Under the pieces are notes generated by a model. It worked only from the letters and a program-made list of their open reading frames with translations, made no database searches and was not told the DNA's origin. Both the position numbers and the translations under genes were made by a program. 64,000 nucleotides of DNA from Grammothele lineata (taxonomy: Eukaryota; Basidiomycota; Agaricomycetes; Polyporales; Polyporaceae). Positions 33,341 through 45,029 of the stretch are shown piece after piece. The first letter of the stretch is position 1. Every line of letters starts with the position of its first letter. Location of the stretch: assembly GCA_002150815.3 (NCBI GenBank), contig NDFF03000009.1:1-64000 (forward strand), written 5' to 3'.

Positions 33341-36222
33341 TGGCGGCTGGCGAGTGCGTCGAGCAACGTCTCTGGCTAAGTCATCGAATCACGAGGTTTA
33401 CAGGTGCTCTGTATATATATCGCTTCTATGTGCGTCCTGCGGCGATCTTGCCCACGACAACGGCAGGGGAACCAACTTTCCCGGACGCCGCGGGCTCAAT
33501 TGATTGATCAGTTCTCCGAAAGACGCGGAGAAGGCTCCCAGGGAGGGATCATGCTCATTCAGCCTATTCAGCCCTGAATTTCGAGCCTGAGGCTGCAATT
33601 CGCGTGTAAGCCCCGTTCCGACAGGCGAGCTGCTCCCGCCATGGGCTCTGCTTCGGCCGTAAGGATCGGTGTTGCTGCAGCTGTGCTGATGTATCGATGA
33701 TATCTCGGTACCGCGGACGTCGATCCCGCTCCAACGGCGTTCATCGCAGACGGGCTTCTGTGACGAACGGCGACGGTCGCCGTCGCTCGGGTCCGAAACA
33801 GAGGCGAAGGCGGGGGTTCTGAACTATAGAATCCGGCTCCGAGTACCAGCGAGTGGGTTCTCGCACTGGAAGTATTCACCAAAGAGTGAGGCTCGCGGCC
33901 GCACACTGGGTGTCGTCCTCGCATTCCCGCATACTAGCTTTGATTTAGCAGGAACTTCAAAGCGTTTCAAGCCGCTCGAGAAGATGATGTGATAGCGGTG
34001 ACACTTCAGCCCAGTGAGAAGTGTTCCACCATTGAGCTCACCAAAAGATGGGACAACTGCCACGAACCCTGGCAACCAACTCAATAGCTCGAGGTTCGTA
34101 GGGCGGCCCCTCTGGTGGGGGAAGGTGAGAAGGTCCGTCTGAGCCACGTTCTCGGTTCAGTCCGCTAGCACTGTGCAGCGTTGCATTCACCCTCGTGGCT
34201 TGACCGTCGAACATTCTTGGAGGTTTTCTCAGGCTCTCCCGCGTCCCTCCTCGGACTCCCGCCAGGGCGGGGTAAAGTTTATTATTTGATCAGCATTGGC
34301 AGAAATTGCAGTGCTCACGATATTAGAGCATATCGTTCGCGCCCTGGCCCTGAGATGGCCGAAGATACGGTAGCCTAATAAGTATCCCCTTCCTGCCAGC
34401 ATCTAAGTCCTTATATCCTTTCGCGCCGGAGATAGTATTCGAGCAATCTTTCGGATGGCGGAGGTGGGTGGGTTCCTATCCAATAACGCATGTCGTGATC
34501 AGATGCCCACACGGACGGGCATGGGCGGGAATGCAGGCAACAGCATCGATCTGAGAACGAGTGACCCCGCAACGCCTTCAAGTTCTATGTATCACACGCT
34601 CGTTGCGCACCTCCTCCCCATTGTGATCTGCATGCCTTTGGGGACAGTATGGCCTGTGCTGCAGAACATTGAGGATATGTTTCTCCTAAGATGTGGAGCT
34701 GTGTCGCCACGCAACTTGCTAGCCCATCACCGTCCTCGGGCTGGGCGCGTCGGTGTCAATTGCCATGTGTTCCGAGACTGCCGAGCTTCGTTGTCGTTCA
34801 ACAGCGCGCTTGTGCAAAGCACAAAGCGCGAATGGCCACCCAACTGGCAAATCGGAGCGAGTACGTTCTTCAAGCTGCCTGCGGCGCCGCTCCCCTAAGA
34901 GACTCGCATAACACTGAATGAGCATGAGAACGGACGGAGCTGCGGTCGGCCCATCGTGCGAATGAATACGCAAAGAGACGCAAGTCTAACACGCCCTAAG
35001 TGCATGGCTCGAAGCGAAGGCCACGAAGCGACAAAGCAGAAAGACGAATGAGTCAGGCGCATTTCCACGCTGTCTGTGCGTTGCGAGGGTCTGGCGTTGT
35101 GCGCGCGCAGGGACCGCACGACATTCCGAAAGGAGGCCCGGGGAACAACTTCGGAAAGTCTTGAACACGCGCGGGGTGATCGAAGGAGGCTCCGGAGTTT
35201 GCGGCAACGGCTGTTGACTTAGTTGCAGATGCTGTCCTATACTGTCGTCCCTGACTGACGCGCAAAGAGAGACTACGCCGGCGGGAAGCCTCGGGGATGA
35301 TGCTGAACACGACTCCGGAGGAAGAAGGGGATAATGATCATGAGAGGGCGTAACTGGGCGTAACCACGAAGTCGCCTGGCGACGGGCTGGTGGCGGGCCG
35401 GTGGGTGGAAGTCTATGGAATTCCGCGTTCGGGTTCTGTTGCGGTGGTCCCCGATGCTTGGCACGCGGGCTGATGTAGATGGCCCAAAATTACCCATATG
35501 CGCCGGCAACGAGAGGAAGGCCTGGAAGAGAAGGGTCGGACGGGGTGTTGCGGATGACGGGTGCCCGGATGAGGATGTGCATGGGGGGTGCGAGGATGTT
35601 ATCGAGCGAGCCAAAAATTCAGGGGCGACTCATGCTCGTCTGGACTTCAGGGGTTCGCATGGAGGGCCCTTGTCGGTATGATCGAGGCGGCAGATGGACG
35701 AAGATCTGTGGCCTGAGGAGGCCGTAGAGCGATAGCGAGGTCAGGCACGGGGCGTCGGGTATCCTGGCAACGTGTGTCGAGCGCCCGAGAGCATCCTGAA
35801 CGACTGCCGGATATGGCATTCCCCAGCCGATCGACACGGCTCGAGGCGGGAGAGGCCCAGGAAAGCGCGTCGGCGAGAGAACGTCCACGAGGGCCATGCG
35901 CGCGACGCGTTCATTACCTTTTGTTCCGCTCTCCCGGGCCTTCCGCCGGCCGCGCGGTGTGCCGGGCCAGACCATTCACCATGCGACGACATGATATAAG
36001 GCCCGCGGTGTGCGCCGACGGCCCCCCACCTCTTTCCCCCCTTTTGCTCTTTCTTTTCAAGACCTTCACTGGTTCGTTGAACGGCCTTTTTCCTCGCCTT
36101 CTTCTCGACCAGGTGTCATCCCCTCCTTCCGTCGGTGCCATCCAGTGCAACCTCTGTGCTTGCTTCCCCTCCTTTGAGCAACATATTTCGCCTAGTCTCT
36201 ATCCCTAATTCGCTAGTTCGAA
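33341..36222. other. 2.9-kb stretch without a supported gene
   Basis: Frames such as 34455-34898 (+) and 35273-35614 (-) have no motif, no splice-compatible extension that I could find, and mixed codon use. A 7-bp palindrome (CGGCGAC/GTCGCCG) occurs near 33769. The right end is the promoter of the secreted-protein gene. It may contain decayed genes or non-coding transcripts; I see no transposon ends. Confidence 0.5.
35993..36000 (+). promoter_or_regulatory. TATA box of the secreted triple-domain gene
   Basis: GATATAAGG is followed by a strongly pyrimidine-rich leader (36018-36210) up to the ATG at 36223, a pattern of highly expressed fungal genes. Confidence 0.55.
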
Positions 36223-38738
36223 ATGGTGTTCTCCAAGTCTCAAGCAGCCCTGGCGGCCCTCTGCGTCCTCAGCTCCACTCAGCAGGTCTTTGGCCGCGTG
36301 CGGTGGATGGAGCGCGACGACAAGCCCGTCTTCCTCCACCCTCGTCGCTTCGGTCAGGAGCACCCGGCCGTGATTGACAAGCTCTCTACTGCCTGCCCCG
36401 GCCAGGTGTGCGGTAATCTCGCTGGCCAGGCCATTACTCCTCTGCTCGCCGCGCAGGGCGAGTGCACCCAGCAGGACATGGCCGACTCGATCATCGGTGC
36501 GTACGCGCGCCCTGGCGGCTTGGCCGGCTATCAGGAGATGTGCTGATATGTTTCCCAACAGACGCTGCCCAACAGTTTGACGATGCGACGAAGTCGAACA
36601 TGATCGCCCTCGCGGTGGAGTACCGCCAGGTCGAGAAGAACACGCCTCCCGTGAGTTGTGCTCCGCCTCCGAAATGAGCGCCACGAGAGAAGAGGCGCTG
36701 ACGGAGCTACGCTTGTTTGCAGGACTTCACGACGAACCCGCCCACGCTCCGCAACTCCGTCTTCTGCCAGAAGGCGCCCAAGAACTCCGAGCTCAACGGC
36801 CTTGTCCAGGCCCAGGATCCGTCCAACGACCCCAACGCCTTCTTCGACCCGGCCTCCGGCAAGACCGTAACCAAGGGCAGCCAGGCCAACACCTTCCCCT
36901 TCGGCACCTCTGGTTCCGACTCCTCGGACGCCTCGAGCTCTGCCAGCTCGGCTGCCACCGCTACCTCCGCCGCTGCTGAGGCTGCCGCCACCACCGACGC
37001 CTCGGCTACCACCGACTGCGAGGTGAACAGTCCTGTTACAAATTTTGAGTCACCCCAATTTACCGCCCTCCCTTAGACCGTCGCCACCGTCACTGTGACC
37101 GCCAGTGTCGCGGACGCTACCACCGCCGCTGCTGCCGCAACGTCGACCGCCTCGTCGACCGACATCGGTAACTTCGGTTCCTGCTCGATCCCCCAGATTG
37201 AGTTCGGTGTTGGCTTCGACAACCGCAAGGAGACGTCTTTCGAGCCTGTTGACAAGACTTCGTACGACCACGGTTCCGCCCAGGCCATTGGCATCATCAC
37301 CCAGTTCATCTGCGACACGCTCACCAACAAGTGCGGTGCTGACCAGACTGCCAAGGACACCTGCGCGAAGGCTCAGACCGCTGCTAACGGCGGCACCGCC
37401 AAGACCGGTACCCAGGCCGACCTCTTCAACGCTGTCTTCGGTATTACCACCTCGTTCGGTGACGTCCCCGCTGTTGATGACCAGGGCAACATCATCGCCG
37501 GTACCGGCTCCGCCGCAGCGCAGGCTGCGATCGCGGACGGCTCGAACGGCATTGGCGACTTCGGCTCGTGCTCTGTCCCCCAGATCGAGTTCGGCGTCGG
37601 CTTCGACAACCGCAAGGAGACCGCCTTCCAGCCCGTCGATGAGACCTCCTACAACCACGGCTCGGCTCAGAACATTGGTGTCATCACCCAGTTCATCTGC
37701 GACACCCTGACGAACAAGTGCGGCGCTGATGCCCAGGCGAAGGCTACCTGCGCGAAGGCTCAGACTGCTGCTAACGGCGGTGCAGCCAAGACCGGTCAGC
37801 AGGCGGATCTCTTCAACGCTGTCTTCGGCCTCACCACGAACTTCGCGAGCGTCGCCGTTGTCGATGATACCGGCAAGGTCATCCAAAGCGGTGTCTCCTC
37901 TGTCGCACCTGCCACGGAGGCTGCCGGCTCCGCTGCCACTACCGCTGCTGCCACCACTGCCGCTGCCACCACCGCTGCCGCCGCGACCACTGCTGCCGCT
38001 GCCGCCGCTACCACCGCCGCGTCGAGCAGCTCCAGCGGTATCGGCAACTTCGGTTCCTGCTCTGTTCCCCAGATCGAGTTCGGCGTCGGCTTTGACAACC
38101 GCAAGGAGACCTCGTTCGAGCCTGTTGACAAGACCTCGTACGACCACGGCTCCGCGCAGGCGATCGGCATCATCACCCAGTTCATCTGCGACACTCTCAC
38201 CAACAAGTGCGGCGCCGACCAGACCGCGAAGGACACGTGCGCCAAGGCCCAGGCTGCCGCCAACACCGGTGCCGCGAAGACCGGTGCCCAGGCTGACCTC
38301 TTCAATGCCGCCTTTGGCATCACCTCCTCCTTCTCGTCCGTGACCCCCATCGACGACCAGGGCCGCCCCGTCTCCGCCGCCGGTTCTGCTGCCGCTACGA
38401 CCGCCGCTGCGACCACTGCCGCTGCGACGACCGCTGCTGCGACGACCTCCGCCGTCGCCGCCGCGACCTCGTCGGCTGCTGCTGCGAGCGGCCAGAACCT
38501 CCAGACGTTCACGGGTGCGCTCGGCGGTGTCACTCCCCCGCCGGTGACCGCCAACGCGGACGGCTCCTTCCAGGTGCAGGGCAACGCGTCGTTCAAGGAC
38601 GTCAACAACGCCCTCACTCGCTCGTGCGACGTGCAGCACAACCAGTGCGCCAACGCCGCGAACGCGTCTGGCAACAAGGGCGACCTCACCGTTGCCGCGT
38701 GCGGCACGCAGCAGACCCAGTGCGACGCCGCGCACTAA
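36223..38738 (+). CDS. Secreted protein with three tandem 4-Cys domains, 774 aa, 4 exons
   Basis: Exons 36223-36496, 36562-36650, 36723-37022, 37077-38738. Residues 1-24 (MVFSKSQAALAALCVLSSTQ...) are a signal peptide. The N-terminal domain has CPGQVCGNL and a NSVFCQKAPKNSE segment; an Ala/Ser/Thr linker follows. Then three near-identical domains of about 95 residues, each IGNFGSCSxPQIEFGVGFDN ... FICDTLTNKCGAD ... TCAKAQ, four cysteines each, likely two disulfides. Ala/Thr-rich linkers, probably O-glycosylated, join them. A C-terminal Cys-containing tail ends QCDAAH. Secreted proteins with this repeat are known from polypores, sometimes mislabelled as ribosomal; function unknown. Very biased C-ending codons and a TATA-plus-CT promoter suggest high expression. 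Cell-wall, matrix or effector roles are all possible. Confidence 0.88.
37164..37450 (+). repeat. 4-Cys domain repeat, copy 1
   Basis: Begins at IGNFGSCSIPQIEFG and ends near LFNAVFGI. Copy 1 and copy 3 share almost all residues, including FEPVDKTSYDHGSAQAIGII. Confidence 0.85.
37551..37837 (+). repeat. 4-Cys domain repeat, copy 2
   Basis: Begins IGDFGSCSVPQIEFG. The most divergent copy, with FQPVDETSYNHGSAQNIGVI. Confidence 0.85.
38040..38326 (+). repeat. 4-Cys domain repeat, copy 3
   Basis: Begins IGNFGSCSVPQIEFG; preceded by a run of Ala/Thr codons (GCC, GCT, ACC) that forms a coding microsatellite-like linker at about 37925-38020. Confidence 0.85.
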
Positions 38739-40088
38739 GTGAAGCCTAAAAGCCCTTACGATTTCCCGTCCTTGTGTGATATAGCCCGCAGCCTCCCTGG
38801 ATACCCGTACGATACGTCGTTCACCCGCTCCCCGTCTCCTAATGTTCCCCACCCCGGCAGCTAGACTCGCTTGAGGGTTGTACTGGATCTTTTCCGCACA
38901 CACCGCACAGAACCCCCCACCTGTTCATCCCCTTTTCGCGTCCTGCTCCCCATTACGCGGCGCGCTTGTTTGTGTTGCTCTATGCTTTCTTCATTCTTTT
39001 TCACAGCAGCTGTAGCACAAGGCTCGCCGTAGCTAGACGTGTTTTGTACTTGACACTCCTTACCGCGAAGGTCTGAAAGAGCAAATCCCTCCTTCCCGCT
39101 CATGTCTTTTGGTGTGCGCGTGCGACTTCAAACTCTCCTCGAGTTCAAGAGCCTATAAGTAGACGATAGGGGGCACTTGTTACCCCCTTGATCTCCCCAG
39201 GATTCTTCCTCCGCGGAGTTAACAAGAGAATCTTACATGAGCACTAAGCGACGCCGCTAGAAAGGCGACTTTTCTCTTGGCGAGGTCTCTCACCCGAGGG
39301 CGTCGGCCCACCTCGCCCGAGCTGGAAGTTATGTTAAGAACAGAGTGGTTACACCGTTCTGATTCGTGTCACCACCGCATTCATCCGAGTCTTTGCCAGT
39401 GGCCGTAATCCCCCCGCCCCCCAGTTTAGCATCGTCGCCGTCGAGGTTGCCGTCATCATCAAGCGAGGGGCGCTGGAGCAACGGGTAAGTATGTGATCTC
39501 TGGCATGTGTCTTCGGTATACCCGTCTTCTACAAGCTGTGCCCTCGAGGCCCGACGGCGAACTTGATGGACAGCGGGAACAGGGTAAACAATGAAGTCGT
39601 AGTCGGAGCTGTCGCCATCGAGGCGTTTGATAAAGACCAACCGCCGGCGGCGGGGCTGGGAGGGTCTTACAGTAAGTCAACTCTCGGATAGATGGGAGGA
39701 CAGCCGTTGCTAGCCTGGCAAGGAGGTCCTGAGCTCAGTGGGATCGGCGCTGTGGACATGAGAATTATTGATCCTTGCACGTCACGAGGCGCTACGCGCA
39801 TTCCCCCGAAAGCCAGTTGTGTATATGCAAACGCAGACATGGTGCAGAGAGGAGAGACTGTCGTTGTCTGGATATCGGTGACTACTACATATCCTAATGT
39901 TACAGTAAGATAGAGATTCTGAAGACACGAAAGCCCACGACCGATAGCTAGCAAACAAAGGAATGTGTGTACGGAACTCTAGAGCGTTGTCCGTGGTAGT
40001 GATAATATATACGCCCTCTACCAACTCATGTCGAGGATACCACCCATCATCGACTCACTCTCCCAAACACCACCCACCTCGCCCAGGC
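38739..40088. other. Convergent intergenic, 1.35 kb, no secure gene
   Basis: Contains minus-strand open frames at 39667-39954 and 39329-39640, the second with a locally protein-like stretch (KRLDGDSSDYDFIVYP). I could not connect them into a model or identify a family. A small lineage-specific gene is possible. Confidence 0.4.
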
Positions 40089-42266
40089 TTATGACTTCTC
40101 CTGCGCCTGCGCCCGTGCTTTCGCCTTCTGGCGCTCCGCCCGCGCCTTCGCACGCATCTCCTCCCATCGCTCGAGCTCCGCCTTGAGCCCCTCGATTCGC
40201 CTCTCGTGCACAGGGTGCGTCTCGCCCCCGAGCAGACGGCGAGCCAGCGCCGAGGCCGACGTGTACATCGAGTCTCCGCCCGCCCCTTGTAGCTGCTGCT
40301 GTTGTTGCTGTTGGTCCGCTGCAGCGCGCGCGGGGGAGCATTCGGCGGTCTGCGGCGTGTCTCGCCGGTCCTCCCAGAAGCGGACCGCGTTGCGTGGGTC
40401 GAAGCCGGCGTGCGCGAGCAACCTGTGGGCAAGGAAGGTGGAAGAGGGGGAGGGGGAGAGAATAACATCAGTTGGCTGCTGTGCGCACACGTGAAGAAAG
40501 AAAGCACCTGGCGGAGACGATGTCGGCCTCGACTTCTTGCTTCTGGCTCGTGCAGTACTCCTGCAGCTGCGAGAATTCGCCAGCGCCGGCCTTCCACATA
40601 CCCGCAAGCGCATCGTTGATGAAGGGACCAACTGCGCCAAACAAACACGCAGCCAGTGTCAGTCAATGTCAAGCCGCCGCCGCACACGTCAGGCAAGCAG
40701 CCGAACAAACAGAGCGGGCAACTCACACAGCATCGTAACAGGAAAGAGGAAGGCGCGGAGCGCATCTGTCACGATCGAGAGCACACTCGGCCAAACGATG
40801 CTCCCCGAGGAGAGCGTCTCGATATGGTGGCTGAGGACTAGATGTGCGAGCTCGTGTGCGAGCAGCGTAGCAAGCTCCGCCGTCTGCTGCTCCGTCGGCA
40901 TAGGGGGCAGCGGCCGCGGTTGGGAGAGCCCGAATATCTGGGAGAGAAGCGACGGCGGGGGCGGAGGCGGCAAGGGTGGTGCCGGGTGCCGCGAGAGGAC
41001 TTCGTCGATGAAGCCTGAGAAGACGACGATACCCGCGCCGCCGTCGGGACCGAAGCCGTACGAAAAGGCGTTGGAGGCATCGGGGCGGTCGACGACGAGC
41101 AGCGAGTATGGCGGACCCGCAATCGCGTGCGCGGCGGGTGGACGCGTACGTGCGCAGGTGAGTTCCGCAAAGTTGCGGAGGACCTCGGCCCCGCGCGGGC
41201 GGGGACGGAGGGGATAGTCGGCGGGTGGCGGGAGGGGGATTTCGTCCGGGCCGCAATCGATCCAGTGTGGACAAAGCTCTGCTTCTTGCTGGAGGGTCGG
41301 AATCGCAGCCTCGAGCCGGCGCAGGGTGTCGCGCACCCAGACGAGGCGCCAATCCGACGGCGGGAGGATCTGGGGCGCTCCCTCCGTGGAAAGGATTTCG
41401 CCTACCGCACGGTACCATCCAGGGCCAGCAAGCTGCGCCGCAATGCTGTCTTCTTCCTCTGGAGATAGTAGAATGACACGCCATCTGCAGACGTGTCAGT
41501 GGCCGGGACTGCGGAAGCTATAGTAGCAATAATCGCCGACAGTGCGGGCTCACCTTCCGGTGAGCGGTGTGCGCTCAAGGCTGGCAACGATAGTGGCCCA
41601 GTAGAGGAAGACGGGGATGATGATGAGAATGTGGAAGAGCATGGTGCGTTTCCTGATCTTCTCCAAGGTCCTCTCTCTCTTCTTCTCGAGGTTAGGGTGG
41701 CCGTACTTCTCCGCAAACTCGAGCTTCTTCTTAGACCTGATATTCTTCAAAAGAATGATGGGTACAAACGTCAACACCACACGCGCGGCCATGCGGGCGA
41801 CTTCGAGCGCCGTAGAGGTCTTGAAATCAATGAAGCCGATGAGAGGTCAGCACATGGCAGGAAACGACGCCAGGGGGGACACACTCACTTTGAGCAGGCC
41901 CGCAATGAATGGGAGGGGACTAATCTGGTTTCTTGGAGTGGAATGGAATGACCGCGCATTCCCAAAGGTAGAGTGGACGGTATAGGGATATATGCATATT
42001 GGAGTCGCGCGTAATAGGCCGTGTGCGGGTATTCCTCGAAACTGACTTGGTCGTCTCCTGTCTGGCAGTTGAGCGGATATGGATGAGGGCCATGACGGAA
42101 GGGGTTGTCGGGCGTAGATAGCAGAAGAGAAGGCGCGTTCAGCGGAGAGGACAAGCGGTGTAGGTCGGGGGCGGGTCGCGGACAAGAGGTAGGAAGTACT
42201 AATGCGGGATGAAGACGGCAGGCGCGGGGGCAGGGGGAGGGCGCGGCGGGCTGCTGACCGCAACAT
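40089..42266 (-). CDS. OMA1: Mitochondrial M48 metalloprotease OMA1, 619 aa, 5 exons
   Basis: Inner-membrane zinc protease of mitochondrial quality control; in other eukaryotes it cleaves OPA1-type dynamins or misfolded membrane proteins under stress. Exons 42266-41889, 41819-41554, 41484-40727, 40631-40508, 40422-40089, in frame. The N-terminus MLRSAARRALPLPPRLPSS is Arg/Ser-rich and presequence-like. A hydrophobic segment (FHILIIIPVFLYWATIVASL) is the predicted membrane anchor. The catalytic HELAHLVLSHH (HExxH) is at about 425-435 and the third zinc ligand is in QEVEADIVSARLL. The C-terminal tail is Gln- then Lys/Arg/Ala-rich and coiled-coil-like. A Pro-rich insertion sits just before the catalytic motif. 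Identification is firm; the distal tail has no known function. Confidence 0.93.
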
Positions 42267-43056
42267 GGCACATCGTTTCTTGGGAGATGCTGGAGAGGAG
42301 GAGAGGGGGACGTCGGGAACGTATTACAGGCGCGACGGGGATCGACCGCGCGTGACAGCCGAGGGCGAGTGCCATGAGCGTTCGTCAGCGGATGCCGAGT
42401 CCGACCTCTTCGGCGCTCGTCTCTCAATGAGCTCCCGATCCAATCGACCCACGCTGTGCTCGGCCCGTTCTCCCCCGTCTCTGCCCGAGCCAGGTCAAAC
42501 AAATGACAGACTCCGCCTGCTCAGCACCCTGCGCACGCTGGCTTCAAGTCAAAGGTGCAATCCCCTGCGTCGACATACCCGGCCAAACATCTGCACCCGG
42601 AATACTTGGAGTCACATCTGATAACCACGCCCAGGGCCGCTGCCCGTCGCTCAGTCGTTCAGACGGCCCAAACCCCTCATCACCGTCTCAGTTCCCTGCA
42701 CAGCACCTCGTGCGAAGATACGCACGACAGCTAATGATTCTATATTCAAAAGCCATTGCAAATACTGGGCCTACCGCGGGCCCGCACGTGTAGCAGAACC
42801 TTGATAATGACTCAGTGTCTCCAATAGCCCAGCTTCTTGCTTCCCAGCTACTAGCGTTGTTTGATTTTCCTGCCGCTGCATACACCATTATTGACACCTC
42901 TCCGGTCAGAAGTCTCGATAACTTCGACGACGCAGCACCCGAGCGAGTCGCGCATGAGCAAGCAGCTTAAGTTGGTACCTGCGCTGACAAGGCGCAGCCA
43001 CAACGAGCCACCCTTCTCCGTCATGATCATCGTGACGGAACCCACACAATTCAGAA
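42267..43056. other. Intergenic, no supported gene
   Basis: Upstream of OMA1 and downstream of the minus-strand F-box gene. No frame with family features; only the promoter and leader of OMA1 are expected. Confidence 0.5.
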
Positions 43057-44470
43057 TCAGGAGCGATACTCCAATGAGATAAACCCTCGCTCTCTCGCCG
43101 TGGGTAGCCTCTCTTCCAGGACCCGCTGCACCTCCGCACGACCCTTCCTCGCCTTCGCGTCGCCGTCGTCGACCTCGAACACGAGCCGCGCGAAGAAGCG
43201 GCCCTCATAGCACTCCCGCCCAAGGACGACGTCGAGACCCTCCAGGTTGAGCGAAGGCAGCGTTGCCGCACGGATGCTCAGCCGGATCTCAGCGAGGCGC
43301 GCCGAGCAGACCCGGGAGAGCAGGATGAGCACCCACGAAAGTGAGCGGTACGCCGTTGTCGCACTGGGTTCTGACCCGGACCGGCGCGGCGGGGAGCAGC
43401 GGATGTGCAGCGACCGCAGCGTGGTACACGGCGCGAGGTCGAACTGCGCCTCTTCTAGGATCGCTGATACAGTAGACAATGTCAGCGCCCATATGCGAAA
43501 CGCTAGAAACTGGCGTACTGGTAGGATCGCGCGACTGCGCGAGAGTCAGGTCCACGCGGTCTAGCTGTGTGCCTACGCCTCGAAGCAAGTCGCGGAACGC
43601 CATTGCGCCCTTGCGCGTAGCGAGTGAGCACTTGAGCGAGCACAAGTGCCTGTGCCCAGTATTCGAAAGCAGCCACTCCACGAGCGGCTCGACGTAAATG
43701 TCGCAGGAAACGTCGAGGTGCCTGAGGTCCGGTAGTGTGTTGTCCTCTCGCGCCTCCGAGTCCGCGGCGTCTTCCTGGGCTACATTAGCAGCCGAAGCGG
43801 CTCGACACGGAAGCCATTCCGCCGACAAGAGGCACAGAGATTGTAGGAGGGGGAACGCGCGGAAGAGTCCGACGAAGTCCGCGAAGGACATGGCGCGGCA
43901 GCCATTCACGGATAGCGTGCGCACATACGGGAAGGCCGCCGCGAGGAAGGCCGCCGTGTCGGGGCTAAGCGTGAACTCGGACAGACGTAAGATGTGTACC
44001 CGTGGAAAGACGAGCTCAGGTGCCGATGCTAATGCGGGCGCCGCGTCTCCCTCCCTCGACGAAAGAGCGGGCAACGGGGAGAAGGTATCGCGAAGCCAGA
44101 TAAGGCTCTCCACGGCGTCCCCAGGTTTGTCGGGTACCGCGCGCGCGACACGTCCATGCCCGAACGCGGGCCAGCCGAAGGTGGTGGCACGACCGCAGCC
44201 CTCCCACCACGCTTTGGACGGGGAGGAAGCGCGCCCGCGAAGCTCGAGGTCGCGGACAAGGGACCTGATATCGGGACGGCGCACGACGAAATCCATGAAG
44301 AGGCCGGTGCGAAGAGAGGGGTCGAGAGACACCCGCCGGAAGAGGTGGTGGCGCGCGCTCGAAAGCCAGGTGCGGCAGACAAGACTGCAAGCATGGAGGG
44401 CGGGTTTGTCGTCGTGCAACAGGCTTAGTACCTCGTCGATGAGTTCGCAGGGGAGGTGGGCGATGGGCAT
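43057..44470 (-). CDS. F-box protein, 452 aa, 2 exons
   Basis: Exons 44470-43519 and 43463-43057; the intron (GTACGC...CAG) keeps DPT|TILEEAQF in frame. N-terminal F-box: AHLPCELIDEVLSLLHDDK, then LHACSLVCRTWLSSARHHLF, with the canonical Leu-Pro and Cys-Arg-x-Trp elements. An LRR-like Leu-rich array follows (FPRVHILRLSEFTLSPDTAA, FPYVRTLSVNGCRAMSFADF). An insertion rich in Ala/Glu/Asp lies near residue 225. The C-terminus is rich in charged residues and ends FISLEYRS. The architecture is close to the intronless gene at 13615. Role by family: SCF substrate receptor, substrate unknown. The frame is open to 44584, but the ATG at 44470 puts the F-box at the N-terminus as in relatives. Confidence 0.83.
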
Positions 44471-45029
44471 GGCGGGAGTCAAGTGCGCCAAGGGCGCTGT
44501 CAATGAGTGCTGCTGGATCCCATGGGGTAGATATTCGGGCGGCCTGGAAGAATGATCAGCCAAGGGGTGCGGGATGCCATACACATATAAGCTCGATACT
44601 TACCTATGCGCGGCAAATGGTGGTCGAGATCGCGCACCGTGCGCGTGAGGCCCCTGAAGGAATGTCGAGATGGACGGCTGCAGATGATTGGCTAATACGA
44701 GGGCGGCACTTGCGCCTTAGAATCCAGGAGCTTTGGCAAGAAAGGGCTCCTCTTGGCGCGGGACTTAAGTGCTTCATCGGACTGAGAGACACTGATCTTC
44801 CTTCACAAAGGGATTACGGCCGTCTCTGCGCATGTTAACCCACTGCGTCGGTGGCTGAGACCGACTCGCCGAGACCGACGCGAGATGCGACGAGGACCCC
44901 ACCAGACCGCCACCAGCCCGATGTCCTAATTCGGACGTCATACAAGCACGATTACGTGAGAGGGAGCAGCCCCAGGCCTAAAGCACGCCGCACTCGAGGC
45001 GTAGCGGTCGGCCTCCGCTCGCTACCACC
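44471..45029. other. Divergent intergenic region
   Basis: Between the F-box gene (-) and Svf1 (+) starts. A TATATAAG-like string on the minus strand occurs near 44582-44590. No gene supported. Confidence 0.5.

Noticed and set aside
34455..34898. 147-codon plus-strand frame in the gene-poor region
   Set aside because: No recognisable domain, no supporting splice extension, and composition like translated intergenic DNA.
37050..38903. 617-codon open frame on the minus strand
   Set aside because: It is the exact antisense of the secreted triple-domain gene. Strong C-ending codon bias and Ala/Thr repeats remove stops from the opposite strand; its product is Gly/Arg/Val low-complexity with no family features.
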